A stretch of 64,000 bases of DNA from Sesamum alatum. Taxonomy: Eukaryota; Streptophyta; Magnoliopsida; Lamiales; Pedaliaceae. Positions 44,012 to 56,046 of this stretch are shown in pieces (positions within the stretch are counted from its first letter, which is position 1; the number at the start of each line of letters is the position of its first letter). The stretch lies in NCBI GenBank assembly GCA_034509735.1, contig JACGWO010000006.1, forward strand, positions 9,129,001 through 9,193,000, in the 5' to 3' direction. A program made the position numbers and the translations under genes. The notes below the pieces were generated by a model. The model was not told where the DNA came from, ran no database searches, and saw nothing but the letters and a program-made list of their open reading frames with translations.

Positions 44012-45480
44012 ATGTCTGGTCGGGATTTCCACCTCGAGGAGGTGGATGTGGCCGCGGTCGCGGCTCACCGGCGATACCGTGGTGGGGAAGTGGTGTTCCG
44101 ACTACCACCACCACCGGCAGAGCAGGCACCTGCAGCATCTGCACCGGATCCGTCTACCACTACACCCGTCGAGGAGGGTGCCAGACTATCCACTCCCGCA
44201 TCGGCGGTAGATCCGGTCCATCCATAGGCTGCCCCACCACCACCACCCCCACCTGCCCCACCACTCCCGCCACCATCCGCGTGCCAGTATATCACACTCG
44301 CCGAAGCGAGGTATATGTATATATTTTTTTGAATTTTTCTGTAATTTAAGTTATTATTTTTATGTCACACTAATTATTATATAATTTCAGGATGGATCGG
44401 AAGATACACGAGCACATCAACACGGTGGTGCGAGGATACTATCCACCTTGGGCTGTTTGCGCAGGTGTCTCAGAGCACCAGCATTTTCTGGTTTGAGAGC
44501 TTGAAGGTAACGTTTAATTTCAGTTAAAATGGTATCAATTAAATTTTATGTTAAATATTTTAACAATTTGAGTAATATATTTTCTTTTGTTTTTTATACA
44601 GATAACGTATTGGTGGGACTGCGACGACGAGCCCATGTTCAAGATCTTCCACATCTGGGCGGGGAAGTTCCTCCGCAAGAAGTTCGTCCTCGCCAGACAG
44701 TTTCAAGGTGAAGCCTCTTTGCGCTGTGCGAACGAAGTCTGATGGCAGCTCCTGCTGTACTAGGACAACCCGGAGTTCAAGGAAGAGTGCGCCAAGAACA
44801 AGGCCAACCGGTCCGCCAAACCCAGCCACATCCGCTACTGTGTACCGCGGGGGTTCTGCCTCCGTCGGTATGCACAAGCAGAAGATGGTAAGATATTTAA
44901 TCTTATTTAAAGTATTTATCATTATTAAATTAAAAATGTAATAACTGTTTCTCACTTCTTTTTTATAGGAGGAGCAGCTCGGCCGGCCAGTGAAGCAGAT
45001 GGAGTTATTCCCCAAATGCTACAAGAAGAAGGCCGACTACGGCGAGAACGGCCCGAGGGCGCGGAGGTGGCGGTAAGTTGGGAATTAAATTTTCTAATTT
45101 ATTTTTTTTAATGTTTCAAAATAACAATTATAATAATTTACTGTTTTTTGCAGGGAACGTTCCAGAAGTTGCTGGAGGATCACCAGTCTTAGGCCATGGC
45201 TAATCCTGGGGATCGTCCGGCTAAATCAGAGGGCTCGGTGGCGCAGACCGAGTAGGAGTTGTGGCTGGCTGCAGTCGGGGGGCAAGAACAAGGGCCGGGT
45301 ATTCGGTCTTGGTTCTGAGGCCCACGGTCTCAGCCAGACCGTTACCTCGCCATCACCACCGCCACCGCCATGGTCAAACTTGGAGGATCGCATGGTCTGG
45401 CTGGAGGAGATGATGGGTATGATGAAGGCCCTGCAGACCAATCACTCCGATGCCGGCCCGTCACGGCCTCCTAGAGCCCC
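44012..45480 (+). pseudogene. CACTA TNP1-like protein (Transposase_24 type)
   Basis: Second CACTA gene. Exon 1 starts MSGRDFHLEEVDV and is Pro/Ala-rich with a stop at 44226-44228. A GT-AG intron of about 80 bp follows AEAR (to about 44390). The next exon reads HINTVVRGYYPPWA, then comes an intron, then WWDCDDEPMFKIFHIWAGKF (44600-44708). After a frameshift follow DNPEFKEECAKNKANRSAKP (family: NPEY..LCRKNAENR), an intron (about 44889-44969), QLGRPVKQMELFPKCYKKKA, a further intron (about 45072-45153) and GTFQKLLEDHQS. Stops at 44750 and 45190 break it. In En/Spm-type elements such proteins bind DNA and assist the transposase. Confidence 0.7.
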
Positions 45481-45506
45481 CCCCTCCCCTCTTCAGATGT
45501 TGACGA

Positions 45507-47484
45507 TGTTAGAATAGGTGACCATGTAAGCCAATTTTGGCAGGAATATGTAACCTATGCTAGACAATTTCAGGTGTTTGATAAAACATTTATGAATAAA
45601 TAAGTGAAAATTCATATGGCAACATTTTGTTTACGTTCACTTATATCTGCTATTACATATCTGTTCACTACGCAAACAAAGCCCACGGACTGAGAATCGA
45701 TTTCGGGGACTGGGACTACGCTTGGAGTTAGGTCCATGAAATCAGTCTTACCGAATCAGTTCGGAAATCTCCAAGTCAAGGAATCTCGAAAATAGGTACC
45801 GGGATTCCCTTTGAGACTTGCAATAAGCATCTACTGTCGTATTTCATCGACGGGTGACGAAGGTCGTCTAAGCAGTGTTAGTGGGTCAGCATGCTAGGAA
45901 GCAGCTGACTGAGGTGACTCGCGGGAACCGTCTTACGGAGGACCTTGAGTATGGTCAGCAAGGTATGACGTGTATTCCCGGTTCCAACGGTATAGGTCAA
46001 GTCCTTTGACTTGAGGAACTGCTGAGTTTACCTGTACATCAAGTCTGTATCTTAGATATGGTGAGAGATTGCCAAAATACTCTTGAGTAGTCATAAGCCA
46101 TGTATAGTGGAGCTCGGGTGTACAGAGTGACAGTAGTTTCCAAGAAAGGATCTGTCTCCTTTCAAAAGGTATTGACAGTTGAGTCTCATGAATGCTCTGT
46201 GTCTTGTCCCTAAAATCTGTGGCCACAGTAACTGAACAGAAGGGAAGGTTTCCCTTGCGGCGTTTAGTAAGGACAGACCGACACTTAGGTCCAAAATGGG
46301 TACCTGTATTTTTGTGCCCTAGACTCTAAGTGATGAGACCGAAGACAGAAGGACAAGTGTACTGTTAGAGCCTAAATGTTCATCCCCGATTATTTCACCT
46401 AGTCTCTAGTACCATGGACCGTTGCTAGATGGCCACCCATGGTAACGGACGGATTCTAGGAATCTGACCAAGTCTAGCTGAAAGGTGAAACCTAAAGAGT
46501 CACACACTATCCACACACACTTAGTGTTTAATTTGGAGTTAAATATTGGAGTAAAGGAATGATTAAATTGGATTTAATCGAGTCCTATATTTTCTTGGAG
46601 AAATAATTCCTTCTATTTGATAAAGGGAATTAAATTAATAAATTGGATTTATTAAGGGAATTAATTTAATGGGCCTAGAATAAGTATTAATATTTATTTG
46701 GCCTTTTGGAATATTTAATAGGATTTAAATATTCCATTAAATTAAATTAATGGTTGAGATTTAATGGGAGAGATCAAAGGCTAGGATTGAATTTGACAAG
46801 GTCAAATTCTACTTTGACTAGGACTTTGACTAGGTCAAAATCCTAGTCAAATTAAGCTTCTAAAGAGGTGGAGTTTAAAGAGGATTAAACTCTTCCTCTA
46901 TATATACCCCTAGCCTTGCACCTTTTGAAGGATGATGAAATTCCAACACACACACAACACACACTCGTCTCTCTCCCTCTTACGTCTCGTCCGCCCCCTC
47001 TCTCTCTACAAGAAATATATTTTCTTGTTCTTTTGTTCTTGGAACACTAGAACATTGATGAATCAATACCGTTAATTCATAACGTGTTTGTTGATTCATC
47101 CACTCAAAAATCATACTTGTTCGTTTCTAGCACGACGTGCAAGATACGTGGGTGGATTGTGTGTCACAATTTGGAGGGTCTCAAGAACGAGATCTTGGTG
47201 CAAAATGGGGAAACAACGCGTGTAGCCGTTGAAGACGAAAACGACAACGGGGTAGGTCTCGTTTTAATTTTTCGTCTCTTTTTATTTTTTCCTCCCTATG
47301 GCCTCCATGACAATTTCATGTTCTTTATATCATGAGATACACCGAACACCCGGGAATCTCAAGGGTACACCACCTGAGCGTGTTTTTTTATTTATTAAAG
47401 CATGCTTTTAAATTTTCGTATTTTATTTTATACCGCGCTTCCGCATTCGCGAAATTTTTCCGGGACGATCCACGATTCCTTTTA
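45507..47484 (+). repeat. copia E 5' LTR (1978 bp)
   Basis: Begins TGTTAGAATAGGTGACC and ends TTCCTTTTA just before G and the primer site. Copy F ends TTTCTTTCA, so the terminal CA is altered here. It is homologous over its full length to LTRs C and F and to those of B. It contains the promoter block described separately and a GGAAGCGCGG-type conserved region near the end (minus strand of 47433-47450). Confidence 0.88.
46790..46910 (+). promoter_or_regulatory. copia E LTR promoter: W-box cluster and TATA box
   Basis: Six TTGAC cores in both orientations lie in 46791-46853, five of them matching the W-box consensus TTGACY. A TATA box, CTATATATACC, sits about 45 bp further on (46898-46908). 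Purine- and CT-rich untranslated sequence follows. The arrangement is repeated in LTRs B, C and F. WRKY factors bind W-boxes in stress responses, so regulation of this element by them is a reasonable inference, not shown. Confidence 0.55.
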
Positions 47485-47485
47485 G

Positions 47486-47497
47486 TGGTATCAGAGC
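47486..47497 (+). promoter_or_regulatory. copia E primer-binding site
   Basis: TGGTATCAGAGC, complementary to the 3' end of initiator tRNA-Met, one base after the LTR. Confidence 0.9.
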
Positions 47498-49720
47498 CCG
47501 GTTCGGTGTATAGGTCTAGGGTTTATGTGCGTTTTTAAGCATGAAACGTGATATTGGCATGATTTTTTAATTAAATCTTGATTTTAAAAGCATGTCGTTT
47601 TATTGCTTTCATTCGTGTGAATTTCTGCATGTTGGTATTTTTCTGTTTTTTTTCTTGGGGAACGGGGTGGAAAAATTGAACGAAAAACGAGAAACGCCGC
47701 AGCCGGCCAGCCGGGAGGGCTGGCCGGCGCGCAGCCGCACGCTGCCGCAGGGCAGACGCGCGCAGGCAAGGGAAGCCTGCGCACGCCCGTCCAGCTGGTC
47801 GCACAGGGGGCAGCGCGCAGACGAAGGTGTCTGCGCGCGCGCGCGCCCCGGCAGGCGCGCTCATGCACGCGCCCGCGCGCAAGGCTGCGGCCTGAGAGTC
47901 CGCGCGCGGACAAACACCAGGCAGCACCGCCAGGCCTGCGCGCGCCCGGCAGGCGTGCTCAGTGCACGTCCCGCGCGCGCACTGTGCAGGGATAAGGGCG
48001 CGGCCAGCGGCCAGCAGCCAGCAGGCCAGCGCGCGCGCGAAGCAAGGGAGCCTGCGCGCGCGATGGGCCTGCCGGAACGCCAGGCCGTGCAGCATGCTGC
48101 TGGCCAGGCGCGCTTACGCGCATAAGGGCGGCAGGCTGAGCCTGCTGCCCTCTGTGCGCGGCGGCGGGCCGGTGCTGCTGCTAAGGTTTTTTAAAAAACC
48201 CTAGTAGTGTTTTCTTTTTATTTTTTAATTTATTTTCAGTTTTAATTTTAATTAATTCTGAAAATCGTTTTTTTGGGTTTCAATTATGCCTAATTTCTAA
48301 AGACATTATTTTAGGAGTAAAATATATTGGATTTGGTATCCCGGGGTTATTTTGCTTAAGATAATGAGGAAAGGTTTCCCTGAAACGAGAAATATTTTTA
48401 CCAATATTTGTGTTTTATTTTTTTCACAACGTTACGCACATGTTCATTTATTCCTTATTTTGAATATTTATGATTGGAAATCATGAATTGTCTGTATATT
48501 GTAATTATATGATTAGATCATGTGATTATGTGTGTTGGATGGAAATGGATGATCACGAGCCCTAGACCGAATGTATGGTTTAATTTCTATTGGGCCTGTG
48601 TGCCTCTTTTACTGCTTTCTCCTTCTCTCTTTCTAGTTTGCTTTGGAAAAATAAGGCATTCTACCTCCCTCCTTATGTACTCCCCCCGGGTTTTCGCTGG
48701 GGTTTCTATTTTTTAATATGTAATGAGAGTAGACTAGGAGTGAGGTTTCTATTTTTGTAATTGATGGAGAAGATGGAAGGACCACATGGAGAGCCCAGAC
48801 GGGAGGTTCCCTTGAAGTTTCCATGAAAGTGAAGAAAGTGAAAATAGACCAAGGCCCATCAGCATGATGATTGGGTTTACTAGTAATTGTAATAGTATAG
48901 GACCAACCCTAGATTGACCATAGATCTACTGCGGGCTCAGTGGGTCGCATAGGATTCGGGCTCTATCATCCAACAGAGGCGTGCTAGGCTTTAATTTGCA
49001 TGTGGTTATTATGATGGATGAATGGATTTTTTTATTTATCATATAACTGGCTATGGATGGTTTAATTTACGCATTATGGATGGATGTGTGAATGTTTATT
49101 TATTTTGAGATTCTCGGTCATTTACTACTCTCACATTGTTGGACTAATGTCAAAATATTAGACCCTAGACAAAATGGACATGAACTCTAGAAGTTTGTCC
49201 ATCGGCCTTCCAATCCATGGCATAGTGAGGAAGCTGTTTTAGGCCAATAGCGTGGTCTCACGAGTCGTGGCACGTCTTTGTACTTAAAGGAATCTGCACT
49301 ATGTCATGAACGAAAAATGGGCTACTTGCTACCTGTCTCACGATCGTGGGGTTACCAGTGGGTCTGTGGCTTGGTTGATTGGTTGGTCTAACGCCCAATT
49401 AGCATGATTCGCTTGGAGTCATCGGATCATGTGAAAAGGGTGAGGCAATAATCTTGGAATCTCGTGAACGAGAAATGGTATGGAATACCTCCCACAGGAT
49501 CTTTTCCATGCGAATCGTAAAAGCGGGGTATGGGAAAATCGCTGTGGATCCAAGCCCACTAGGAAAGGATTTCCCGAAAATCACGTTTGAGAGTACCGTG
49601 TTTTCGTATAAATAGTGGGAGGATTAAATGACTAAAGACCATGCATTTAATATTTTTTTTATCAAACCACCGTCTTTTATTTTCTGCTGATCGCGCCGTT
49701 GTTTCTAAATGTAGATTAAA
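47498..49720 (+). other. copia E leader with GC-rich, palindrome-rich tract
   Basis: 2.2 kb of untranslated leader. Positions 47690-48180 are extremely GC-rich and full of short palindromes such as GCAGACGAAGGTGTCTGC and CAGGCAAGGGAAGCCTG. The apparent long frames on both strands there are composition effects. At 48184-48203 GGTTTTTTAAAAAACC forms a perfect stem, and the same place in F has CTAGGGTTT/AAACCCTAG. Conserved blocks at 48590-48700 and 48920-49000 match the leaders of A, B and F. Confidence 0.7.
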
Positions 49721-50580
49721 ATGTCTAAGAACCCACTTTCCACCATTCTTGAGAACAAAACAATTCAATGGAACAAATTACAACGACTGGTTGCGCAATC
49801 TCAGGATAGTCCTAGATTACGAGAACCAAGGCTACGTCATGGACGAGCCTCTCCCTAGGACCTTTGCCGGAAGGATCGACGCTAGAAGAACGTGAGACGT
49901 TCGAGACTTGCATAAGGATAACCGGAAGGTCCGTAGCGTCATACTTGCTTCGATGACCAATGAGATTCAGAAGCAATATGAAAGGCTAGACGATGTCCCT
50001 TCCATTATGTCTCGCCTTAAGGATTGCTATGCAGTCCCGGACCGGCATACTAGGTATGTCGCGACCAAGGCGTTCTTTGGAACTAAAATGACAGAAGGAT
50101 CCTCTGTACAAGAGCACGGGGTTTTAAAATGCTTACCCTGGTGGAAAGCTCGAGGACCTAAAGGCAGTCTCGATAATGAAACGTACATAGATTGTGATCC
50201 TTCAGTCACTCCCACCCTCCTTTGACCAATTTTATCGTCAACTACAACATGAACGCACTTGAGAAGGGCATTCATGAGTTGATTGGTGCAATACGAGGCA
50301 ACGACTAAGAAAGTCCACGCCTTCGTATTGTTTTGGAGGTGCTTCGACTTCCAATACGAAAGGCAAAAGGGCCGGACGTTGGAAGAAGAAGAAAGGGAAG
50401 GGAAAGACCGTCAAAACAGCTACGAACACTAAGAGTGTTCCCATTGCCAAGAAGGGAAAGGCAAAGGAAAGAGAAAGGTTGTTCCAAGCAACAGTCGAAG
50501 GCATATGACATATGTATCACTGCCGTGAGAAAGGGCATTAGAAGAGAGAGTGCCCCAAAACTCTTCTCGAACCAAGGTAT
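49721..50580 (+). pseudogene. copia E gag
   Basis: Starts ATG 49721, MSKNPLSTILE, then shifts frame. The capsid core continues in another frame: NYNDWLRNLRIVLDYENQGY (about 49778-49838), then HKDNRKVRSVILASM and SRLKDCYAVPDRHTRYVATK (49908-50080). The Lys/Gly-rich tail and the zinc knuckle region (50500-50560) are also out of frame. Frame changes are mostly one-base gains or losses compared with F and B. Confidence 0.85.
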
Positions 50581-53497
50581 TTATGTGATTGAGGTTAATA
50601 TGGTCACTAATTCTGCCTCTTGGGTATTAGATACCGGCTGTGGAGCTCACATTTGCAATGACTTGCAGGTGTTGAAAAGAAGCAGAAAACTGGGTAGCGG
50701 GGACATGATCCTGAAGCTTGGGAATGGCAAGGCCATCTCGGCAGAAGCAGTAGGATCCGCACTCTAGTGATTAGTGATAGTATTAGCATAGATTTAGAGC
50801 AAGTTTATTTTCTACCTAGTATGATTCAAAAAACATCATTTCCATTCCATTGTTGGACAATAGTGGTTATGAGTTTAGAATCAATAAAAATTGCTTTTAT
50901 TTGATGAGGTGTGGAATTGGCTCATCTACTTGGTATATTGCATAACGGGGCTCTATATCTAGCAACAAACAAATTTCGTTCTCAACACTCAACACAAACG
51001 AAATTAGATAATAACGGGGGAACGCACGTCTTGTGGCACGCTAGGCTAGGTCCACATATCCCAAGATAGGATGAAAAGGTTGGTAGACTCAAAGAAACCT
51101 AGAGGTTCGGGACTTGAAAGTGATCTACCAACTTGTGAATCCTGTCTAAGAGGGAAAAATGACCAAGAAGCCCTTTGTAGGATAAAGCAGGCTTGTCACA
51201 AGTCTGTTTGGACTTGGTCATACAGACGTATGTGGACCACTAAGGACGCAGGCCGAGGTGGGTTCTCCTACTTCATAACATTTACCGATGATCATTCACA
51301 GTTATGGTTATGTTACCTAATGAGGTACCAGTCTGAAGCTCTTGAGAGGTTTAAAGAATTCAGACTTGTAGTGGAGAACCAGACCAACTGCAAAATTAAA
51401 GTCCTATGGTCGGACCGAGGCGGTGAATACCTTAGTACGGAGTTCCTAGATTATCTAAAGAACATGGTATAATATCAGAATGGACACCTCCCGGAACACC
51501 ACAGTTAAATGGTCACTCTGAAAGGAGGAATCGAAAACCCTGTTGGACATGGTTCGGTCCATGATGAGTTTTACCAGATTGGGCCCTTATCCTTTTGGGG
51601 CTATGCACTAGAAACGACAGCCAAAATTGTTGAATTTGGCGCCTACCAGTTCATTGACCCAAACGCTATAATGAGATATGGCACGGCAGGCCTGCGTCCT
51701 ACAACTACTTGAGAGTGTGGGAAGCCCCGCATACGTCAAGATGTTAGTGGGAGATAAGCTAGAATCTAGATCTAGCTTATGCAGGTTCGTTGGATACCCT
51801 AAGGAAACTGCGGGTTTATTACTTCTATGACCCCTTGGAACAAAAGGTGTTTGTTTCAAGAAATGCAGTACTCTTGGAGCAAGGCTTCCCCAGAGGATGT
51901 CCAACCTGATGAGTTGATCCTTGAGGAATCAAAGTGATGGAGTACAGCCATCAGAGGTAGCCGCGGAACCTCACTCAGAGGATTCAGGATAGACTGCGAA
52001 GGGCTGACCAACCTCGAGAAGTCCAACATGCTAGGCATGAAGGACAGCCTTTAGAACAAGCCAGCCTCGTTCCTGAACCGCCGGCTCCGATACAGTCAGC
52101 ACCCACAGTCACTACTAACGTTCCCGTTCTCCGTAGGTCCACTAGAGAGTCCAGACCTCCAGTGAGATATGGCTTTCTAGGAGCGACCGATCTTTTGGAT
52201 AACGATCCTAAGACATATGGAGAAGCGATGTCTGACATCGACTCCAGGAAATGGCTTGAGGCCATGAAAGCCGAAATGGACTCAATGAGCGAGAACCAAG
52301 TCTGGAGTCTTGTAGATCCACCGAAAGGTGTTAAGCCAGTAGGCTGTAAGTGGGTCTACAAGCGCAAAACTTGGCGTTGATGGAGAATTCGCAACCTTTA
52401 AGGCTAGGCTTGTAGCTAAGGACACACTCAATGACCCGGGGTCGATTTTGAGGATACCTACTCGCCAGTAGCCATGGCTAAATCCATTCGGACCCTGCTC
52501 GCCATAGCAGCATGGTATGACTATGAGATATGGCAGATGGACGTGAAAAACGGCCTTCCTCAAACGGTTTCGTTGAAGAAGAGATCTATATGGATCAGCC
52601 GGAGGATTTCACGGTAAACTGGAGAAGAACAGAAAGTCTGTCGTCTCCAGAAGTCCATCTATGGCCTCAAACAAGCATCCCGAAGTTGGAACATTCGATT
52701 GATGAAGTAATACGGGGTTATGACTTCATCAAAAACGAAAATCCGATCCTTGTGTATACACGAGGGTCAGTGGGAGCTCATAGTGTTCCTAGTGCTTTAT
52801 GTGGATGACATTCTACTAATTGGTAATGACGTTAGAATGTTAGGAAACACAAAAGCATGGTTGTCAACCCAGTTTTCCATGAAGGACTTGGGTGAAGCCT
52901 CCTACATCCTAGGCATCCAAATTGTCAAGACAGATCTAAAAGGATGTTAGGACTCACCCAAAACTCGTATATGGAGAAAGTCCTAAAGAGATATCGAATG
53001 GACAACTCCAAAACGAGGATTCCTTCCCAATGAGGCATTGGGATCAAGTTGTCCAAGAAACAGTCCCCACAGACTGATGAGGAACTTGAAAGGATGAAAG
53101 TCATCCCCTATGTTTTTGCCGTAGGTAGCATCCAATATGCGGTCCACTGCACTAGCCTGACATTGCGTACGCTTTGAGCGTAACAAGCAGATATCAGTCC
53201 TGCGCCGGAGAGGCACATTGGAATGCTGTTAAGGGCATCCTTAAGTACCTAAGGAGGACTAAGGAAATGTTCCTAGTCTATGGCAATGGAGAACTAATTC
53301 TGAAGGCTTTTTTAGCGACGCTAGCTTCCAGTCTGATGACGATGATGCCAAGTCTCAATCGGGTTACGTATTCAAAACTCAATGAGGAGTAGTGGCTTGG
53401 AAAAGTTCCAAGCAAGCAACCACTGCTGACTCCACTACAGATTTGAATACAAAGCAGCTTCAAGAAGCTGCTAAGGAAGCGGTTTGCCATGAGAAAC
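50581..53497 (+). pseudogene. copia E pol up to the nested LTR
   Basis: Protease with WVLDTGCGAHIC (50620-50655). Gag-pre-integrase CESCLRG (about 51140). Integrase core with FITFTDDHSQ and SDRGGEYLSTEFLDYL (51240-51470). Integrase C-terminal block near 51700-51860. Reverse transcriptase from MDSMSENQVWSLVDPPKGVK (about 52277) with YVDDILLIG (52798-52824) and DLGEASYILGIQIV. RNase H begins near 53300. The frame changes many times. The coding sequence is cut at 53497 by solo LTR D and resumes at 55735. Confidence 0.87.
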
Positions 53498-55734
53498 TGA
53501 AAGATTATGTGGATCGTCCCGGGAGATGAGCGCGTATAGCGGAAGCGCGAAATAGTGCGTAATAAAAAAATACAAAAGCATAATTAAACGGAATTTAAAT
53601 CATGCATAACATACATAAACGAATCAAGGGGTGTGCCCTTGATTTCCGGCGTCGGTGTATCTCATGTTCAATGAAACACAACATGGAGGCCATAGAATTA
53701 GAACCGAAAAAAAAAAACATAATTAAAAACCTACCCGGTTGTAGTTTTGTCTTCGTTTTGGCTACATGCATTTGTTCCCCGTTTTGCACCAAGATCTCAA
53801 AGAAGAGACCCTCTAATCATCTCACTCGCTCCACCGGAAAGCAAACAACCCTTGTGCTAGCAAGAAATTATTTGGGGAGAAGAGACATCGATACACGCTA
53901 TGAATTAACGCAATCAATGTCGTTTATGTTCTTAACTTGAATAAAATCAAGAAGAACAAAGTATAATTCTTGGAGAGAAGAAAGAGGGATGGACGAAATC
54001 TTGAGAGGGAATGAGAGATGAAAGTTGTAGAGAATACTACGTGTGAGTGTGTATTTTTTTTTTAGTATTTATAGAAAATGGAATTTCCTATTCCTTCTCA
54101 AACTCTTCCAAAGAGACACACTTTGACTAGGATTTTGACCTAGTCAAATCCTAGTCAAATTAGGCTTTGATTAAGTCAAATTAATCATGGCCCTTCATCT
54201 CATCATTTTCTAGATCAAAATCTTGTCCATCCATTTTGATGGGCTTTATGGAATGGCCTATTTAATTCTAAATTAAATATTCCATGGACTTTATATTAAA
54301 TCATATTTAATATACTAAGGCCCATTAATTAATTAATGGAAAGGACTTATTTAATTCTAAATTAAATAGTCCCATGGACTTTATATTAAATTCTATTTAA
54401 TATACCAAGCCCATAATTAATTCCATAGAATGGATTATTTAATTCTAAATTAAATAGTCCCATGGACTTTATATTAAATCCTATTAATATACCAAGCCCA
54501 CTAATTTAATTAATTCACCCTTTTAAATTAATTAAAAGGAAAGCCCATTCTTTATAAAATTCATAAATCTAATTTATGAACTCAAGCCCGATTATTCCAA
54601 ATAATTCATCGAGGCTTGAATCTCCAAGAATTATAATTAATTCCATTAAATTAAACCTTCTCCCGGAGTTAATTCCAAATTAATTCCCTTTCATTTGGTG
54701 TAGCGGGTGTGACTCTTTAGGTTCACCTTTCAGCTAGACTTGACCTACTTCGTGTTATTTCATAACCAAAGTAGTCCGTTACCATGGGTGGCCATCTAGC
54801 AACGGTCCATGGCACTAGAGACTAGGTGAATTTATGGTGTGAACATTTAGGCTCCGAGTTATACGCAGGTGCGGTCCTACCGACGCTCGATACGTACGGG
54901 TACGGTCCTACTGTTGCCTGTCTCCCGGCCTTTAGTCTAGGGGTCGTTCCCATTCTTGACTAGGCAACTATGCATAATGCTCGAGATAGGTTTAACTCGA
55001 CATAGGAAATCCGTTCCCACTACATCAAGTGCTATGGCCATAGACTTTGTGAGTCTAAACCATCTCCGAGCGCATAGGAGATCTTGTTGTCATATCCTTT
55101 GACAGGGACAGATCCTATCTTGGAATTCACCATTTTTACATACTCCGACTGCACTGGACGAGGCTTATGATGACCATGTGATATAATCGATCAAATTTCA
55201 CCAGATCCAAGATACAACCTTAGTATGTAGGGGACTGCCGTGATCCTCAAGTCCGAGGACTAATCCCGTACTATCGGAACCGAATACGAGTCATACCGAC
55301 CAAGCCCGAGTAGCTTCTATATGACGATTCCCGCGAGTCACCTCAGTCGGCCGCTCCCCAGCAGGCCGACCCACTAACATTGCTTAGACGATCCTCGTCA
55401 CCCGTCGATGAAACACGACAGCAGATGCTTAGTGCAAGTCTCAAATGGTTCTCGATGCCCTGTCTCGAGATTCCTTTGACTTGGAGTATTTCAGACTGAT
55501 TCGGCGAAACTGATTTCATGAACCTACCTCCAAGCGTAGTTCCAATTTTCCGAAATGTTATTTTCAGTCTTTGGGCGTTTGTTGTGACATCGTAACGATG
55601 CAAGCAGTAAGTACAACAAACTCATGCCTATGAATCCTTACTACATTCATTAACATAATATTACTTGTTCACAGATTGACGAATGGTTCTCAGAACAGCC
55701 AATACCATTGACTTTCTGGTCACCTATTCTAACA
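53498..55734 (-). mobile_element. solo LTR D (2237 bp) inserted in copia E RNase H
   Basis: A complete LTR in the opposite orientation to copia E, from TGAAAGATTATG to TATTCTAACA on the plus strand, without internal sequence. GAAAC flanks both ends (53493-53497 and 55735-55739), a 5-bp duplication. Removing it and one GAAAC restores the RNase H reading ATGAGAAAC followed by TACATCCAAGAG, which matches copia B. It is of a different subfamily from the E LTR, and a truncated relative lies at 20597-22178. AT-rich near-repeats (TTAATTCTAAATTAAAT with CCATGGACTTTATATTAAAT) occur three times at 54260-54480. Confidence 0.93.
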
Positions 55735-56029
55735 GAAACTACATCCAAGAGTTGGGTGTGGTGCCTAGCATCGCCGGGCCTGTTGTCATCTTCTGTGATA
55801 ACAACGGTGCAATAGCGCAAGCAAAGGAACCGAGATCTCATCATCGTTCCAAACACATTCTTAGACGCTACCATCCTCTTAGAGAAATGGTAGGAAGAGG
55901 TGACGTCCGGGTGGACCGAGTCAACTCAGCAGACAACACAGCAGATCCGCTGACAAAGCCTATGTCGCAGAGCGCTCATACGCAACATCTTGAGAAGATG
56001 GGGATTAGGCATATGGGCGATTGGCTTTA
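55735..56029 (+). pseudogene. copia E RNase H C-terminal part
   Basis: Continuation of RNase H after the solo LTR: YIQELGVVPSIAGPVVIFCD, then NNGAIAQAKEPRSHHRSKHI and VDRVNSADNTADPLTKPMSQ, ending at MGDWL and stop (56028-56030). This stretch is in one open frame. The conserved Asp of the CDNN motif is present. Confidence 0.88.
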
Positions 56030-56046
56030 AAGGTCAAGTGGGAGAT
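56030..56046 (+). promoter_or_regulatory. copia E polypurine tract
   Basis: AGGTCAAGTGGGAGAT lies between the pol stop and the 3' LTR start. It primes plus-strand DNA synthesis. The copia B counterpart has one change (AAGTTGGAGAT). Confidence 0.75.

Larger units (their letters stand above)
38757..45506 (+). mobile_element. CACTA (En/Spm) DNA transposon, left end and coding part
   Basis: It begins CATTACAAAAAAATACGGGA, a slightly altered CACTA terminal repeat. Many GGAACGG/CCGTTCC subterminal motifs follow (38776-39390). Next comes a tnp2-type transposase (39657-42932), then an AT-rich spacer, then a TNP1-like gene (44012-45480). The right end is not seen because copia E is inserted at 45507. 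The element sits inside copia LTR G. All coding parts carry stops or frameshifts. Confidence 0.85.

Noticed and set aside
44065..44295. Minus-strand Gly-rich frame
   Set aside because: Antisense of the Pro-rich (CCA-repeat) first exon of the CACTA TNP1-like gene.
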